Shown here piece after piece: positions 25,616 to 34,954 of a stretch of 64,000 bases of DNA; the stretch's first letter is position 1, and the number at the start of each line of letters is the position of its first letter. Below the pieces are notes generated by a model. The model saw nothing but the letters and a program-made list of their open reading frames with translations, had not been told where the DNA came from and did not search any database. The DNA comes from Paenibacillus solani (lineage in GTDB: Bacteria > Bacillota > Bacilli > Paenibacillales > Paenibacillaceae), in contig NZ_LIUT01000008.1 of the NCBI RefSeq assembly GCF_001277345.1, positions 303,323 to 367,322 on the forward strand, given 5' to 3'. A program made the position numbers and the translations under genes.

Positions 25616-26038
25616 ATGAACGAAGAGCAGACGATATTCCAAACCATACATAATATGGACAAGGTTACGAACCATTTGATTATTCAGTGGAGCAAAATGT
25701 TTAATGGTGACCTTAATATTTCCCATATTCTCGTGCTCAGCCATTTAAAGGCAAGTGGAAAAAGCCGCCCGTCCGACATCGCGCTGAATTTAGGATTAAC
25801 CCCGTCTACGCTGACCCATTTATCCGAGAAGCTGGTGAAGAAGAAGCTGGCCGTCAGAATAACGGATGAGTATGACAGGCGAATTAGTTATCTGAGTATT
25901 ACGGATAAAGGGATAGATATGATTCATAAAGCGTATGAGTGCGGGCACGCTTTACGAAGAAATTTATATGAAAGATTAGCAGTGGAAGAGAGGGCGCAGC
26001 TGCTGCAGATTTTTGAAAAATTAAATGCGACCCTATAA
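25616..26038 (+). CDS. MarR-family transcription regulator
   Basis: A 140-residue winged-helix regulator. Recognition region SDIALNLGLTPSTLTHLSEKL near residue 58, wing with DEYDRRISYLSITDKG near 84-100 (the DxR motif). ATAAGGAGG lies 7 nt before the ATG. Probably controls itself and the SDR upstream. Ends 43 bp from the convergent response regulator gene. Confidence 0.87.
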   Translation: MNEEQTIFQTIHNMDKVTNHLIIQWSKMFNGDLNISHILVLSHLKASGKSRPSDIALNLGLTPSTLTHLSEKLVKKKLAVRITDEYDRRISYLSITDKGIDMIHKAYECGHALRRNLYERLAVEERAQLLQIFEKLNATL

Positions 26039-26081
26039 AGAAGTGAGCACCCCGCATTGTAACCCGCTATTCCGGTGCCCG

Positions 26082-26687
26082 CTACAGCCAGCCTTTTTCC
26101 TCCGCGATAGTAACGGCTCGCTGCCGGGATTCGGCCCCCAGCTTTTGAATGGCAGAGGACAGATAGTTGCGCACGGTTCCTCTCGTCAGAAACAGGGCTT
26201 TGCTGATATCGCCGGTGGTCATGCCTTCCCTGGTCAGTCGAAGCATCTCGGTCTCCCGTTCACTAAGCGGGTTCTCTTCCTTCATGAAGAGGGCTGCGGC
26301 CAAGTCGGTGCTGACTACCCGTTCACCCTTCATAACCCGCCGTATGGCCCCGATCAGGCAATCGATCGGTTCATCCTTTAACAGATAGCCCTCCACCTGG
26401 GCATCCATCGCCTTTTGCAAATAGCCGGGACGCGCAAAGGTCGTAACCATCATAATCTTGCAGGGCAAACCGGCACGACGAATGTTCTCAGCTAATTCAA
26501 GGCCGTTAATATGCGGCATCTCGATATCGAGCAGGCACACATCCGGCTTATGCTCCAGTATCGCCTCCCAGGCTTGCTGACCGTCGGGAACCTCGGCCAC
26601 TACCTCAAAATCGTCTTCGAATTTGAGCAATGAGGCAAAAGCGCCGCGAAGCATTTTTTGATCTTCTGCAATTATGATTCGAATCAT
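26082..26687 (-). CDS. NarL/DesR-type response regulator
   Basis: A 201-residue regulator. The receiver domain has the acidic pair in AEDQ, phospho-Asp in CLLDIEMP near residue 54, and Lys in LLKDEP near 104. The LuxR-type helix-turn-helix is at about 140-195 (LSERETEMLRLTREGMTTGDI). Its ATG overlaps the end of the kinase gene by 4 bp, so the pair is coupled. Confidence 0.88.
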   Translation of the reverse strand: MIRIIIAEDQKMLRGAFASLLKFEDDFEVVAEVPDGQQAWEAILEHKPDVCLLDIEMPHINGLELAENIRRAGLPCKIMMVTTFARPGYLQKAMDAQVEGYLLKDEPIDCLIGAIRRVMKGERVVSTDLAAALFMKEENPLSERETEMLRLTREGMTTGDISKALFLTRGTVRNYLSSAIQKLGAESRQRAVTIAEEKGWL

Positions 26688-27811
26688 ATAGCGTCCTCCT
26701 TGTCTTGCGGGCGAAGCGGGAGCTCCAGCGTCAACGAAGTGCCTGCTTCTTGCTGGGGAGAGATCACGAAGGAGCCGCCCAGCGCCTTCATCCGTTCCGT
26801 GATCGATGGAATGCCGTTTCCACCGCTATGTCCCCTGATCCCCACTCCGTCATCGGCAATATGAATCTGATAGGCCTGCTCATTGAATTCCAGTGTGATG
26901 GTACACTGCTTGGCTTGGCTATGCTTGATGATATTGGTCATGGCTTCTCGAACGCAGAGTGCGAGCATCGTTTCCTCTACACTGGATAACAGCGGCGGAT
27001 TCTCTGGAGCTTCGATATGCAGCTCAATGCCTGCCGTATGGAGCAGCTTGGCTGCATGCTCAAGTTCATCACTCAAGGATATGAATTTCATCTCCGATAC
27101 CAGCTCTCTCACTTGTTTCAAGGCGGTTCGGGACGTATCCCGAATCTCGCTTAATTCCCGCTTGGCCTGTTCCGGGTCTTTATCAACCCATTTCGTTGCC
27201 AGCTCACTTTTCATTTTGATCATCATGAGGGTCTGTCCCAAGGTATCGTGAAGATCCCTTGCGATGCGCTGCCGCTCCTCCTGCTGGATGTATTGGGCGA
27301 TTTGCTCGTTGGCGGCATCTAGCTTTCCTTGCAAGCTTTTGGCTTTCTCCTTGATATAGATGACGGTTGGGTACAGCATCTGGACAATCATGACCGGCAG
27401 GTAGATGGTATTGGGATTCTCAAGCAGCGGCTCCCGCCGGATGAGAAACACGAGCAGATATGATATAGCAATGGCTATACTGCCGATAGCAATATGTATC
27501 TTGGATTTGGCTCTCCCCAGCAAATCGGCCTGAATGATCGAGAATACGAGTATGCCCGGGCCGCTGTATATTCCAAGCACGGCAAGCGAGAGCAGTCCGG
27601 AGAGCACGGCAACCAGCAGCCAGCCGCCCCGCTGCCACAGTCCAACGTAGAACGAAACGAGGAATAACAGGAGCAGCCCGAAGCTGCCCCACCATCCCAG
27701 CGCCGAATCGATATAGAAGATCCGGTAGATTAGAAATACGGTTAATATGATATCGATAAGCAGATAACTTTTGATCTGCTCTCTCGGGTATAACTTGTAG
27801 AATCTGCCCAT
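26684..27811 (-). CDS. DesK-like sensor histidine kinase
   Basis: A 375-residue kinase with about five transmembrane helices (residues 15-150) and no large outside domain, like the membrane-thickness sensor DesK. HisKA_3 has phospho-His in IARDLHDTLGQ near residue 190, and the C-terminal HATPase has REAMTNIIKHS and DDGVGIRGHSGGNG. Here the neighbour is a DUF418 membrane protein rather than a desaturase, so the stimulus may be envelope-related. Translationally coupled to its regulator. Confidence 0.87.
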   Translation of the reverse strand: MGRFYKLYPREQIKSYLLIDIILTVFLIYRIFYIDSALGWWGSFGLLLLFLVSFYVGLWQRGGWLLVAVLSGLLSLAVLGIYSGPGILVFSIIQADLLGRAKSKIHIAIGSIAIAISYLLVFLIRREPLLENPNTIYLPVMIVQMLYPTVIYIKEKAKSLQGKLDAANEQIAQYIQQEERQRIARDLHDTLGQTLMMIKMKSELATKWVDKDPEQAKRELSEIRDTSRTALKQVRELVSEMKFISLSDELEHAAKLLHTAGIELHIEAPENPPLLSSVEETMLALCVREAMTNIIKHSQAKQCTITLEFNEQAYQIHIADDGVGIRGHSGGNGIPSITERMKALGGSFVISPQQEAGTSLTLELPLRPQDKEDAI

Positions 27812-27829
27812 GCAAAGCCCCCAATTTGG

Positions 27830-28966
27830 CTATCTTGATTCGAAGTAACCTACCGCCCGCTTGCGGACAGTCTCCATGGGACCCAGCTTGAATCCGCGCA
27901 GCCACATTGATGCCAAGATTAGCTGAAATACACAAATCAGCAGCCAGATGCCGATGATGGCCGCAGAATTCAGCTTGCCGGCAAGGCCGAGTCCCCAGCC
28001 GTAGAAAATGACCGATGCCAGGATATTTTGAAATACGTAGCAGCTCAAAGACATTTTCCCCGCATTTTCCAGCAGTCGCCACAGCCATTCCCATTTCGTA
28101 TATTGTATCATGCTAGCAATGATAGCTATATACCCTACGGACATAAGCGGTGCGAATAGATAGCGCACGGGTAGATCAAAGGCTCCGCCGGGGATAAAAA
28201 TGAACAAATTGAGCGGCACACCGACATACATTCCAAGCTTGAATAGCGTTCCCCGCAGTTTTTTGCCGTTCTCATCCGGGGAGAATACCCCTGTCCGCAT
28301 GAAGCGAACCCCCAGCAGAAACAGGAACACGTTGGTCGGTATCACGAAGATGGCTTCCATTCGCAGTGGAAGGAAGTTCGTCAGGCGATATTGGACTTGC
28401 TCCATCCAAGTGCCTTCCTGATAAAGAGCAGCAACATCGCCAAAACCGCCCAGCGATACGCTTGCACCGCTCGCCAGCATCAGTCCGGCAAGGGCCAGAA
28501 TCGCAATGGCGAAAATGCTGCCAATTACGTTCATCGTACGGGCGATGAGCCGATCGCCCCCCTTTAAGATGAAGGCTGCAATGATGGCGGTAACTCCATA
28601 GCTCATTAAGATGTCATATTCCATGACCAATATAAAGTGCAGCAGGCCTTCGAGGATCAGAAACAGGACGACCCACAAATAAACGCCGGGCCACGGCTTC
28701 CCTCTTCGCTTCGCCTGTTGATACTTCATCTCCATACCGACGCCGAACATAATCGTTAATAGACCGAGCAGCTTTCCGTTGACCAGGAACAAAATGATCA
28801 TGCGAAGAAGATCATTCAAGCCCCACCACCCGGACTGATTAAAGGTGGTAATATAATTGACGTCTCCGGCATGCGCGAATATCCAAATATTCGTCCCGAG
28901 CGTTCCCAGTATGGCAAAGCCCCGCAAAATATCCAGCAACCGTATTCTGTCTTTCCGTTGTTCCAT
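27830..28966 (-). CDS. DUF418 family membrane protein (YeiB-like)
   Basis: A 378-residue polytopic membrane protein with about ten helices. It opens RIRLLDILRGFAILGTLGTN, the family hallmark shared with acyltransferase-3-like proteins, and ends with the DUF418 domain (ENAGKMSLSCYVFQNILAS). Function of the family is unsettled. It is first in a likely operon with the DesK/DesR-like pair, 18 bp before the kinase. Confidence 0.83.
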   Translation of the reverse strand: MEQRKDRIRLLDILRGFAILGTLGTNIWIFAHAGDVNYITTFNQSGWWGLNDLLRMIILFLVNGKLLGLLTIMFGVGMEMKYQQAKRRGKPWPGVYLWVVLFLILEGLLHFILVMEYDILMSYGVTAIIAAFILKGGDRLIARTMNVIGSIFAIAILALAGLMLASGASVSLGGFGDVAALYQEGTWMEQVQYRLTNFLPLRMEAIFVIPTNVFLFLLGVRFMRTGVFSPDENGKKLRGTLFKLGMYVGVPLNLFIFIPGGAFDLPVRYLFAPLMSVGYIAIIASMIQYTKWEWLWRLLENAGKMSLSCYVFQNILASVIFYGWGLGLAGKLNSAAIIGIWLLICVFQLILASMWLRGFKLGPMETVRKRAVGYFESR

Positions 28967-29040
28967 CTCCCGTCTCCTTCTTTCCTTATGGCTTCTCTTT
29001 TATATTCATTGTAGATGTACGCTCCCTTGGCACGATATTC

Positions 29041-29074
29041 ACACCTGTAAAAGGAATCGTATGACACCTGTCAT
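29041..29074. promoter_or_regulatory. Direct repeat ACACCTGT twice and dyad ATGACACCTGTCAT
   Basis: ACACCTGT occurs at 29041-29048 and 29064-29071, 23 bp apart. The second copy lies in the dyad ATGACA-CC-TGTCAT (29061-29074). It is upstream of the DUF418 operon, a plausible binding site for the DesR-like regulator. Confidence 0.35.
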
Positions 29075-29231
29075 AAATGTAAGAAAGGTATCAAAAGCAA
29101 GAAAAGTAAGGAAAGGATCTGGAAGGAAACGTTCCACAGTTTGTGGAAGAATAGTATAAACATATTTCAGGGAGAAAAGGGGATTGGCTCGAGAACGGAA
29201 GAGAATCGGCCAGCATACAGGAGGAATGATC

Positions 29232-29969
29232 GTGTACGTTGTATCTAAACCGAAGCCGCTGCCTTATGACCGATGCCGGGAGTTTGCAAGCGAGACGGCA
29301 GCTATATATCCACCGGGTTATCTCCGGTTTTTGCAGCAATTTGGTGAAGGCACCTACAGAGGGTGGATGAATATCCAGCAGCCCGATCCAGAGGTGCTTC
29401 AGCCTTTTGCCGAGTACGGCTTGTGGGAACATGATGAAAACAGCCCGATTACCGAGCAGCAGATCGCAGAATGCATCGCAATCGGCACAACGGTGGATGG
29501 TGATTTTCTGGCGGTGCATCCCAAAATATCCGGGCTGCTGTGGCTGCCTCGTCATTCAGAGCATATCCAGGCCTTGCCGCTGCAAGCATGGGAGCAGGAA
29601 GACGACGGTGTTTACGCGCTTGTGCTGGATGAAATCTATCGGCATGTGTATGGAAGCAGTCAAGAGGGGGCCGTTTATTATGAACCATGGACAGGTACGC
29701 GGAGCCATCTGTTTTTGCGGCTGCCGCCGGGGCCGGATTCACCTTCGCTGCCAGAACTAGCCAGGATGTGTCAGACGGATGCTCCTCCTGATTTAATCAT
29801 TGAGACCCCGTATGCCTGCCATTTGTTCTATCAGCATCTGGGCGGTTATATCCGGTTTAATTACGCTTATGGGCAAGAGGTGGCTATCTTCTATGAAGAG
29901 GATGCACAGCAGGCCTTCGCCGTTATGGAGCAGTGGCTTTTGTCGAAGGGGTGCCTCAAGATTTCGTAA
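29232..29969 (+). CDS. SMI1/KNR4 (SUKH) family protein
   Basis: About 245 residues. The start FASETAAIYPPGYLRFLQQFGEG matches the SUKH fold (helix plus Pro-x-x-Tyr/Phe-x-x-hydrophobic), then an acidic aromatic beta-rich body with repeated DGDF and LLWLP stretches. SUKH proteins are often immunity proteins of polymorphic toxin systems, but no toxin gene is adjacent. AGGAGG (29219-29224) fits GTG 29232 better than ATG 29226. Confidence 0.65.
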   Translation: MYVVSKPKPLPYDRCREFASETAAIYPPGYLRFLQQFGEGTYRGWMNIQQPDPEVLQPFAEYGLWEHDENSPITEQQIAECIAIGTTVDGDFLAVHPKISGLLWLPRHSEHIQALPLQAWEQEDDGVYALVLDEIYRHVYGSSQEGAVYYEPWTGTRSHLFLRLPPGPDSPSLPELARMCQTDAPPDLIIETPYACHLFYQHLGGYIRFNYAYGQEVAIFYEEDAQQAFAVMEQWLLSKGCLKIS

Positions 29970-30063
29970 CTTTGTAGATGGCAGAAGGTTCTCCTCAAGG
30001 TTACGATCACTATAATTGAAGGCAGGCCATCTTTTTATGAGGTTTGTGAGAGGAGGCATGTTA

Positions 30064-30999
30064 ATGAAGCTGGGCTTTACTTTGGATACCCATGGAACAT
30101 GTGTAGGTCAATTAAAGGATGAACTGCAGCCTTTAGAGGAAGCGGCAGCAACTTGGCTGTTTCCTTATGATATTTTCGTTATATTCCGTGTTCTGCCTGA
30201 TCATTATGCTCGCCAAACATTCAGACGGTTTGACAGCAAGGATCACACGCTCTACTTGGATATCAGCATAAGTTATGAGCAGTATCTGCGGATGTCCAAG
30301 CATGAGCAGCGTGAGGCATTGGGGATCTATCTCTATGACTATCTGTCGGAGTCTGTTGCTAAATATAAAAAGCATGCTGATTCAGAAACCCAAAGCCATT
30401 GGCTGGGCCAGGTGAAACAATGGATGCTTGAGAACAACTGGCTGAATGGGAAAATTCATCAAGCGCGCGAGCTGCTGTCACAGGATGTGGACCTGTATGA
30501 AGTCAGTCGATCAACTCAAATGTCACTTGAAGAAGTAGAGTATATCTATCTTCGCATGTTTGGCCATGAGCAGGCTGATATTCATCCCGATAACATCACA
30601 GCAGCCAAAGCCCCGCCATATCCTCTGTAGGCTCTCCTACAAGATGAGAATAAGAAATATGAGCTGAAAAAGTATAAATTGCCCGAGGAACTGGTCAAAT
30701 TTCTAACCGGAGACCAGCTGCATGTGGAGCTTGCCCCAAATGAATACGAAATCGAATACATCGATTTCTTCCCTTTGATCGACACGATCGAAATGAAGAT
30801 CGGCCGGCAAAAGCTGCTGCGCCTGTCAGCGGCTATTGACAATTACTCTCACCTGTATCTCGTGTGGAACCCGAAGAAAAAGGGCCAGATCGGTTGTTAT
30901 GACTTGGAGCATCAGGCGTATGCTCATTTATGCAGCTATACCGAGTTCATGGCGCAGCCGGACGTATACCTTATCCGGTTTCTTGAGGGAGAGTTGTAA
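30064..30999 (+). pseudogene. SUKH-like gene split by an in-frame amber codon
   Basis: From ATG 30064 (AGGAGG 30051-30056, 7 nt spacing) the frame runs to TAG at 30628-30630. The very same frame then stays open to 30999 without a start codon or ribosome site (first TTG only at 30679). The second part, KLPEELVKFL then DNYSHLYLVWNPKKKGQIG and CSYTEFMAQP, looks like a SUKH C-terminal half. The first part is a soluble domain I do not recognise (YLDISISYEQYL, DYLSESVAKYKK). Reading CAG for TAG would restore one protein of about 311 residues. A real nonsense mutation, a readthrough or an error are all possible. Confidence 0.65.
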
Positions 31000-31013
31000 C
31001 CGGGAATTCATTC

Positions 31014-31397
31014 TCAAGGTATATAAGCACCTACGACCTCGAATTTCAACTCATTGTCTATCGTCATATGCTTTACTTCGATGATGTTGCCTTTTTGAAA
31101 CGTGGGGATACTTATGATCGGGATGACGGTTCTCACGACGGTGTGGATCGTCCCGCCCTCGGGTTTCGAGACGCTTAAGTCCAACAATACTTCCGGTTGA
31201 TCGTCAACCTGCGCGTTTGTTTGCTGGATCGAGTTGATCAGCGCCTGAGCAGGCGTACCGCTTGAGAGAATCATCTTGCGCTGTACGTTTCGTTCGTTAT
31301 GCGCCCGAGCTCCCTTGGCAAATTTGATGAGAAAGATGGATGGCGTGATCAGTGAGATGAGGACGATGATCACGATAAGGGTCGTCAATGGCTGCAC
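31014..31397 (-). CDS. Small membrane-anchored protein of unknown function
   Basis: 127 residues, one N-terminal transmembrane helix (about 4-25), then a basic segment and a mainly beta C-terminal part with PTFQKGNIIEVKHMTID, which looks like a small beta-barrel. It ends close to the convergent split gene. No family recognised. Confidence 0.6.
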   Translation of the reverse strand: MQPLTTLIVIIVLISLITPSIFLIKFAKGARAHNERNVQRKMILSSGTPAQALINSIQQTNAQVDDQPEVLLDLSVSKPEGGTIHTVVRTVIPIISIPTFQKGNIIEVKHMTIDNELKFEVVGAYIP

Positions 31398-31633
31398 CTC
31401 GCTTTCAAATCTTAATTGTAATTAGCTATAAGTATGAATTCCATTTTAAGTTTATTTTAGCAAAAAAGATAAGTCCAGGAATTTATGATTTTTGTATTAA
31501 GACGTATTGCTGGGGACTTTCGGGATGGCTGACGTTATCCTTTTGGCTTCAGAGCTCTACATGTCTTCGCTATATTCACGGCGGAGGAAAGTAGGGAGCC
31601 GATCGCGTGGCTGCCAATTGATATGTATAAATA

Positions 31634-31668
31634 AGAACGGGACGGCTGCAGCCGTCCCGTTCTATTAT
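31634..31668. terminator. Strong bidirectional-looking terminator
   Basis: AGAACGGGACGGCTG pairs perfectly with CAGCCGTCCCGTTCT, followed by ATTAT; the minus-strand side reads TTATTTAT. It lies 30 bp downstream of the general-stress gene. Confidence 0.7.
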
Positions 31669-31695
31669 GATGTGAAGTTTGAGGCATGGGCCCTG

Positions 31696-32727
31696 TTAAT
31701 CCAGATTCTTATCTCCCTTAATCGTAGGGTTTCCTGACTGGTCCAGATGGGCTACTTCTTTTTTCAGTGTATCACGGACCTGCTCGGTATCCTCCACTTT
31801 CCGTTTGTGGACTTCTACTTCACCAGTGACGACCGGACGTTTATTTACCTCAACGCGTTCTTCCGTAACCGGAATGCGGATGGTTTCATCACGGCCGATC
31901 GGTTCACCGGAAACATCATCATTCACCGATTTTTTCTCAATTACGATTTCCTCACGGGATACTGGGACATTAATCGTCTGCTCGTTCTCGACGACTTCCT
32001 TGCGAAGATTAACCTCGCCAGTGGTTTGCGGCTTCTTCGAGATATCCAGCTGTTCCTCACGAAGACGCATGGTGCGCTCTTGGTCCGTATTAAGGGCGCG
32101 CTGATTCTGCTGGTCCAGCCGTTCTGGGCGGTCCAGTGTAGCCATCTCCTGATAGAAGACAGGCTCTCTCTTTTCGCGTGTAGGAACATCCACGGCATCC
32201 GAATTTGAATTCGTTACGCCTTTGTGATTCTTGTAATCGGAAGCATTTAAGGAATGGTGATTACGTAAAATCGTATACACCTGATCGTCCCTAGTATTGT
32301 CCGCGTCCACCATCACCAGAATACGTCCGCTATTAACATGCGTATTGTACTCCTCGGCCTCATCTTCCGGAATACCCAGACCAACCAGTCCTCCGACCAG
32401 TCCGCCTGTACCTGCACCGACCGCAGCTCCGGTTAGCGTTGCTGCAATAGGCCCTGCTGCCAAGATCGGCCCGATGCCTGGAATCGCCAGCGCTCCCAGA
32501 CCAGCCAGCAATCCGGCTACGCCGCCTAGCACACCACCAGTTGCCGCGCCGGTAGCAATGCCTTCCGGAGCCTTGGTTCCTGTCTCGTCATGAATCGTAT
32601 CTATATCTGCTTTGTTTTTTCCTACTACTGAAATATCATCCGCACGGTAACCGAGGTCTTTTAAATCTTGGATTGCATTCGACGCGTCATGTTCCGAAGC
32701 AAATACACCAACTATTTTTTCTGTCAT
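31696..32727 (-). CDS. General stress protein with YflT-like N-terminus and YsnF/AvaK (DUF2382) domain
   Basis: 343 residues in three blocks. Residues 1-60 resemble the heat-induced stress protein domain (VGVFASEHDASNAIQDLKDLGY). About 65-125 is a glycine/alanine hydrophobic stretch able to insert in or lie on a membrane. About 200-335 has the repeated YsnF pattern in which short arms alternate with conserved VPVSREEIVIEK and IPVTEERVEV. Such proteins are SigB-type stress genes in Bacillus. A weak GTTTGA-13 bp-GGTTAA match lies about 60 bp upstream. Confidence 0.82.
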   Translation of the reverse strand: MTEKIVGVFASEHDASNAIQDLKDLGYRADDISVVGKNKADIDTIHDETGTKAPEGIATGAATGGVLGGVAGLLAGLGALAIPGIGPILAAGPIAATLTGAAVGAGTGGLVGGLVGLGIPEDEAEEYNTHVNSGRILVMVDADNTRDDQVYTILRNHHSLNASDYKNHKGVTNSNSDAVDVPTREKREPVFYQEMATLDRPERLDQQNQRALNTDQERTMRLREEQLDISKKPQTTGEVNLRKEVVENEQTINVPVSREEIVIEKKSVNDDVSGEPIGRDETIRIPVTEERVEVNKRPVVTGEVEVHKRKVEDTEQVRDTLKKEVAHLDQSGNPTIKGDKNLD

Positions 32728-33044
32728 GTTGATTACCTCCTGCTGTGTGGTATTGGATTCAAAAAATACTTAACCACTCCATTAGAGTTCAAACTTGGGG
32801 ATAACTGGTATTTATCGCAGCCGTGCAAAGATTTAAACTCCATAGGAGACAGCACGTTTAAGAGCTTCTGCTACAGGCGCGTAGAAAATTCTCGCCCGAA
32901 GTGTCTGGATTGCCTAACAATCTCCTGTGGGGGATATTCGGCACTTTTTCCTGAAAGACACGGGGGAAATCTCTTCTTGGCGGCATGTTCTGGAAAGAAG
33001 AAAATGGTATACTTTCATCAAGTGATTTGATTGGGAGGCGACAG
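32728..33044. other. Intergenic region between divergent stress and SUKH genes
   Basis: The right end holds an extended -10 element TGGTATACT (about 33005-33013) for the SUKH gene. The left end holds the weak SigB-like match for the stress gene. No gene or hairpin of note between. Confidence 0.4.
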
Positions 33045-33917
33045 ATGATGAGTGAAGAGCTACTGGAGCAGCTGGAAGAGTGGCATGAAGAGGACGAGTT
33101 TGAGGAAATCGTAGATGCGATCATGGAAATTCCGGAGGAAGAACGGGATTATGTCCTGATCAGCCATTTGGGCCGAGCAATGAATAATTTGGAACGCTAT
33201 GATGAGGCAGTCGAGCTATTTCTGTCTATTCAGGATGAGGGCAAGGATGATCCGCTGTGGCATTATCGCATTGGACTTGCTTATTACTACCTGGACCGGT
33301 ATGAGGATGCGCGAAGAGCGTTTGAAGTGGCGGATCACTTGGAGCCGGGCGATGAGGATACACTCGAGTTCTTGGAATGGATTCGCAGTAAAACCGCTCC
33401 GAAACCTGCAGAGCAACCGATTGTGATGTCCCATGCCGATCCGGATGTACTGAATTTCTGGGATGATCGCGCGCTTGCGGCTGATCAATACACCTCAGCT
33501 CCACCTTCAGATGATCTGATTGAATCGGTGGAAGAAGCATTGGTCTTCAAGCTGCCTGCATCCTATATCCAAGCGATGAAATTACATAACGGCGGGATTC
33601 CCCGGAACCGGAAGTTTCCTATAGGGGATGGAGCGCAGGAATATATTGAAATCTCAGGCATTCTAGGAATTGGACGAGACAAGAAAAAATCCTTGTGCGG
33701 AAGCCTGGGCAGCCGCTATATGATCGAAAGCGGCGGGTATCCTGAGATTGGCGTGGTAATTTGCGATTGTCCTTCCGCATCCGAGGTCGTGATGCTGGAT
33801 TATCGCTCGTCTGGGAACGATGGAGAACCTGAGGTCGTCCATGTCGACAAGGCCAACGATTATAAGATTACGCGTCTTGCCACGAATTTCGATGCCTTCC
33901 TCGGCGGGCTTTCCTGA
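33045..33917 (+). CDS. TPR plus SMI1/KNR4 (SUKH) protein
   Basis: About 290 residues from ATG 33045 (GGGAGG at 33033-33038). An acidic N-terminal region carries two to three tetratricopeptide units (AMNNLERYDEAVELFL and GLAYYYLDRYEDARRAFEVAD), then a SUKH domain beginning about residue 140 (LIESVEEALVFKLPASYIQAMKLHNGG), with GSRYMIESGG and the loop DCPSASEVVMLDYR. It could be an immunity-like or adaptor protein. No partner toxin is visible next to it. Confidence 0.75.
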   Translation: MMSEELLEQLEEWHEEDEFEEIVDAIMEIPEEERDYVLISHLGRAMNNLERYDEAVELFLSIQDEGKDDPLWHYRIGLAYYYLDRYEDARRAFEVADHLEPGDEDTLEFLEWIRSKTAPKPAEQPIVMSHADPDVLNFWDDRALAADQYTSAPPSDDLIESVEEALVFKLPASYIQAMKLHNGGIPRNRKFPIGDGAQEYIEISGILGIGRDKKKSLCGSLGSRYMIESGGYPEIGVVICDCPSASEVVMLDYRSSGNDGEPEVVHVDKANDYKITRLATNFDAFLGGLS

Positions 33918-34030
33918 TAGCCCTGTGAAGGGTAATTGTGAATTGATGTGTAATGCTTAATTTTGTGTATCCTAAAATATTCCAACCTATGTTAAAATGA
34001 ATAAAAAAGTTAGATAGGGAGGATATTCAT

Positions 34031-34774
34031 TTGATAGGGCGCAGTGGGAATCCCACGCTCAACGAAGAAAGGTTTGAGCGCGAAGGATATTATTACAACG
34101 ATCAAGAAACGATGACAATTGGCGGCACGGTGAACAAATCGTTCATGCTGCTTGCGCTGCTGATCGGGGCAGCCGTTATTTCATGGGTTATGTTCTACAA
34201 CGGGTATGAGGTATTCCCGTACATGATCGGCGGAGCGATCGGTGGCTTTGTGCTGGCGCTGATCATCAGCTTTGTGCCGAAGGCAGCACCGTTTCTAGCT
34301 CCGGTTTATGCAATCCTGGAAGGCTTCTTCCTAGGAGCTTTATCGGCTCATTACGAATTTTTGTATTATGGAATCACGATGCAAGCGGCTTTACTGACGA
34401 TGTGTATATTCCTGGGCATGCTGCTTGCTTATAAGACCGGCCTCCTTAAGGCCACTGCAGGCTTCAAGCGGGGGGTCATTACCGCTACGATCGGTGTTGC
34501 GCTTGTATATCTGTTAAGTTTCGTACTGCGGATGTTCGGCGTGGCCGTGCCTTTCCTGCATGACAGCACCCTGATTGGCATCGGAATTTCCGTAGTGATC
34601 ATCATTATTGCGGCATTGAATTTTATACTCGATTTTAACTTTATCGAAGAGGGAGCCGAGAACGGTTCACCTAAATACATGGAGTGGTACGCCTCCTTCG
34701 GTTTGTTGGTTACACTCGTATGGTTGTATATCGAAATCATCCGTCTGCTGTCAAAGCTGGCAAATCGGGACTAA
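34031..34774 (+). CDS. Bax inhibitor-1/YccA family membrane protein
   Basis: A 247-residue protein with seven hydrophobic helices and the family pattern PVYAILEGFFLGALSAHYE. AGGGAGGA precedes TTG 34031. Family members can act as pH-sensitive calcium leak channels; in bacteria the role is not settled. Single gene followed by a small hairpin (CGGGAATTCCCG at about 34800). Confidence 0.83.
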   Translation: MIGRSGNPTLNEERFEREGYYYNDQETMTIGGTVNKSFMLLALLIGAAVISWVMFYNGYEVFPYMIGGAIGGFVLALIISFVPKAAPFLAPVYAILEGFFLGALSAHYEFLYYGITMQAALLTMCIFLGMLLAYKTGLLKATAGFKRGVITATIGVALVYLLSFVLRMFGVAVPFLHDSTLIGIGISVVIIIIAALNFILDFNFIEEGAENGSPKYMEWYASFGLLVTLVWLYIEIIRLLSKLANRD

Positions 34775-34954
34775 CGTTTCACTCACTTCATCATCGTCAT
34801 CGGGAATTCCCGATGGCGATTTTTCTTTGATGGGCGTGTGTTTTTTATCCAGCGGAATAATTAATTTCCTATAGTAAACCCTAGCAAGAGTAACTTGTGT
34901 TTAAATAATACGTAGAACCTAATTAATCAAATTTGCTTTGGAGAAGGAGATCCC

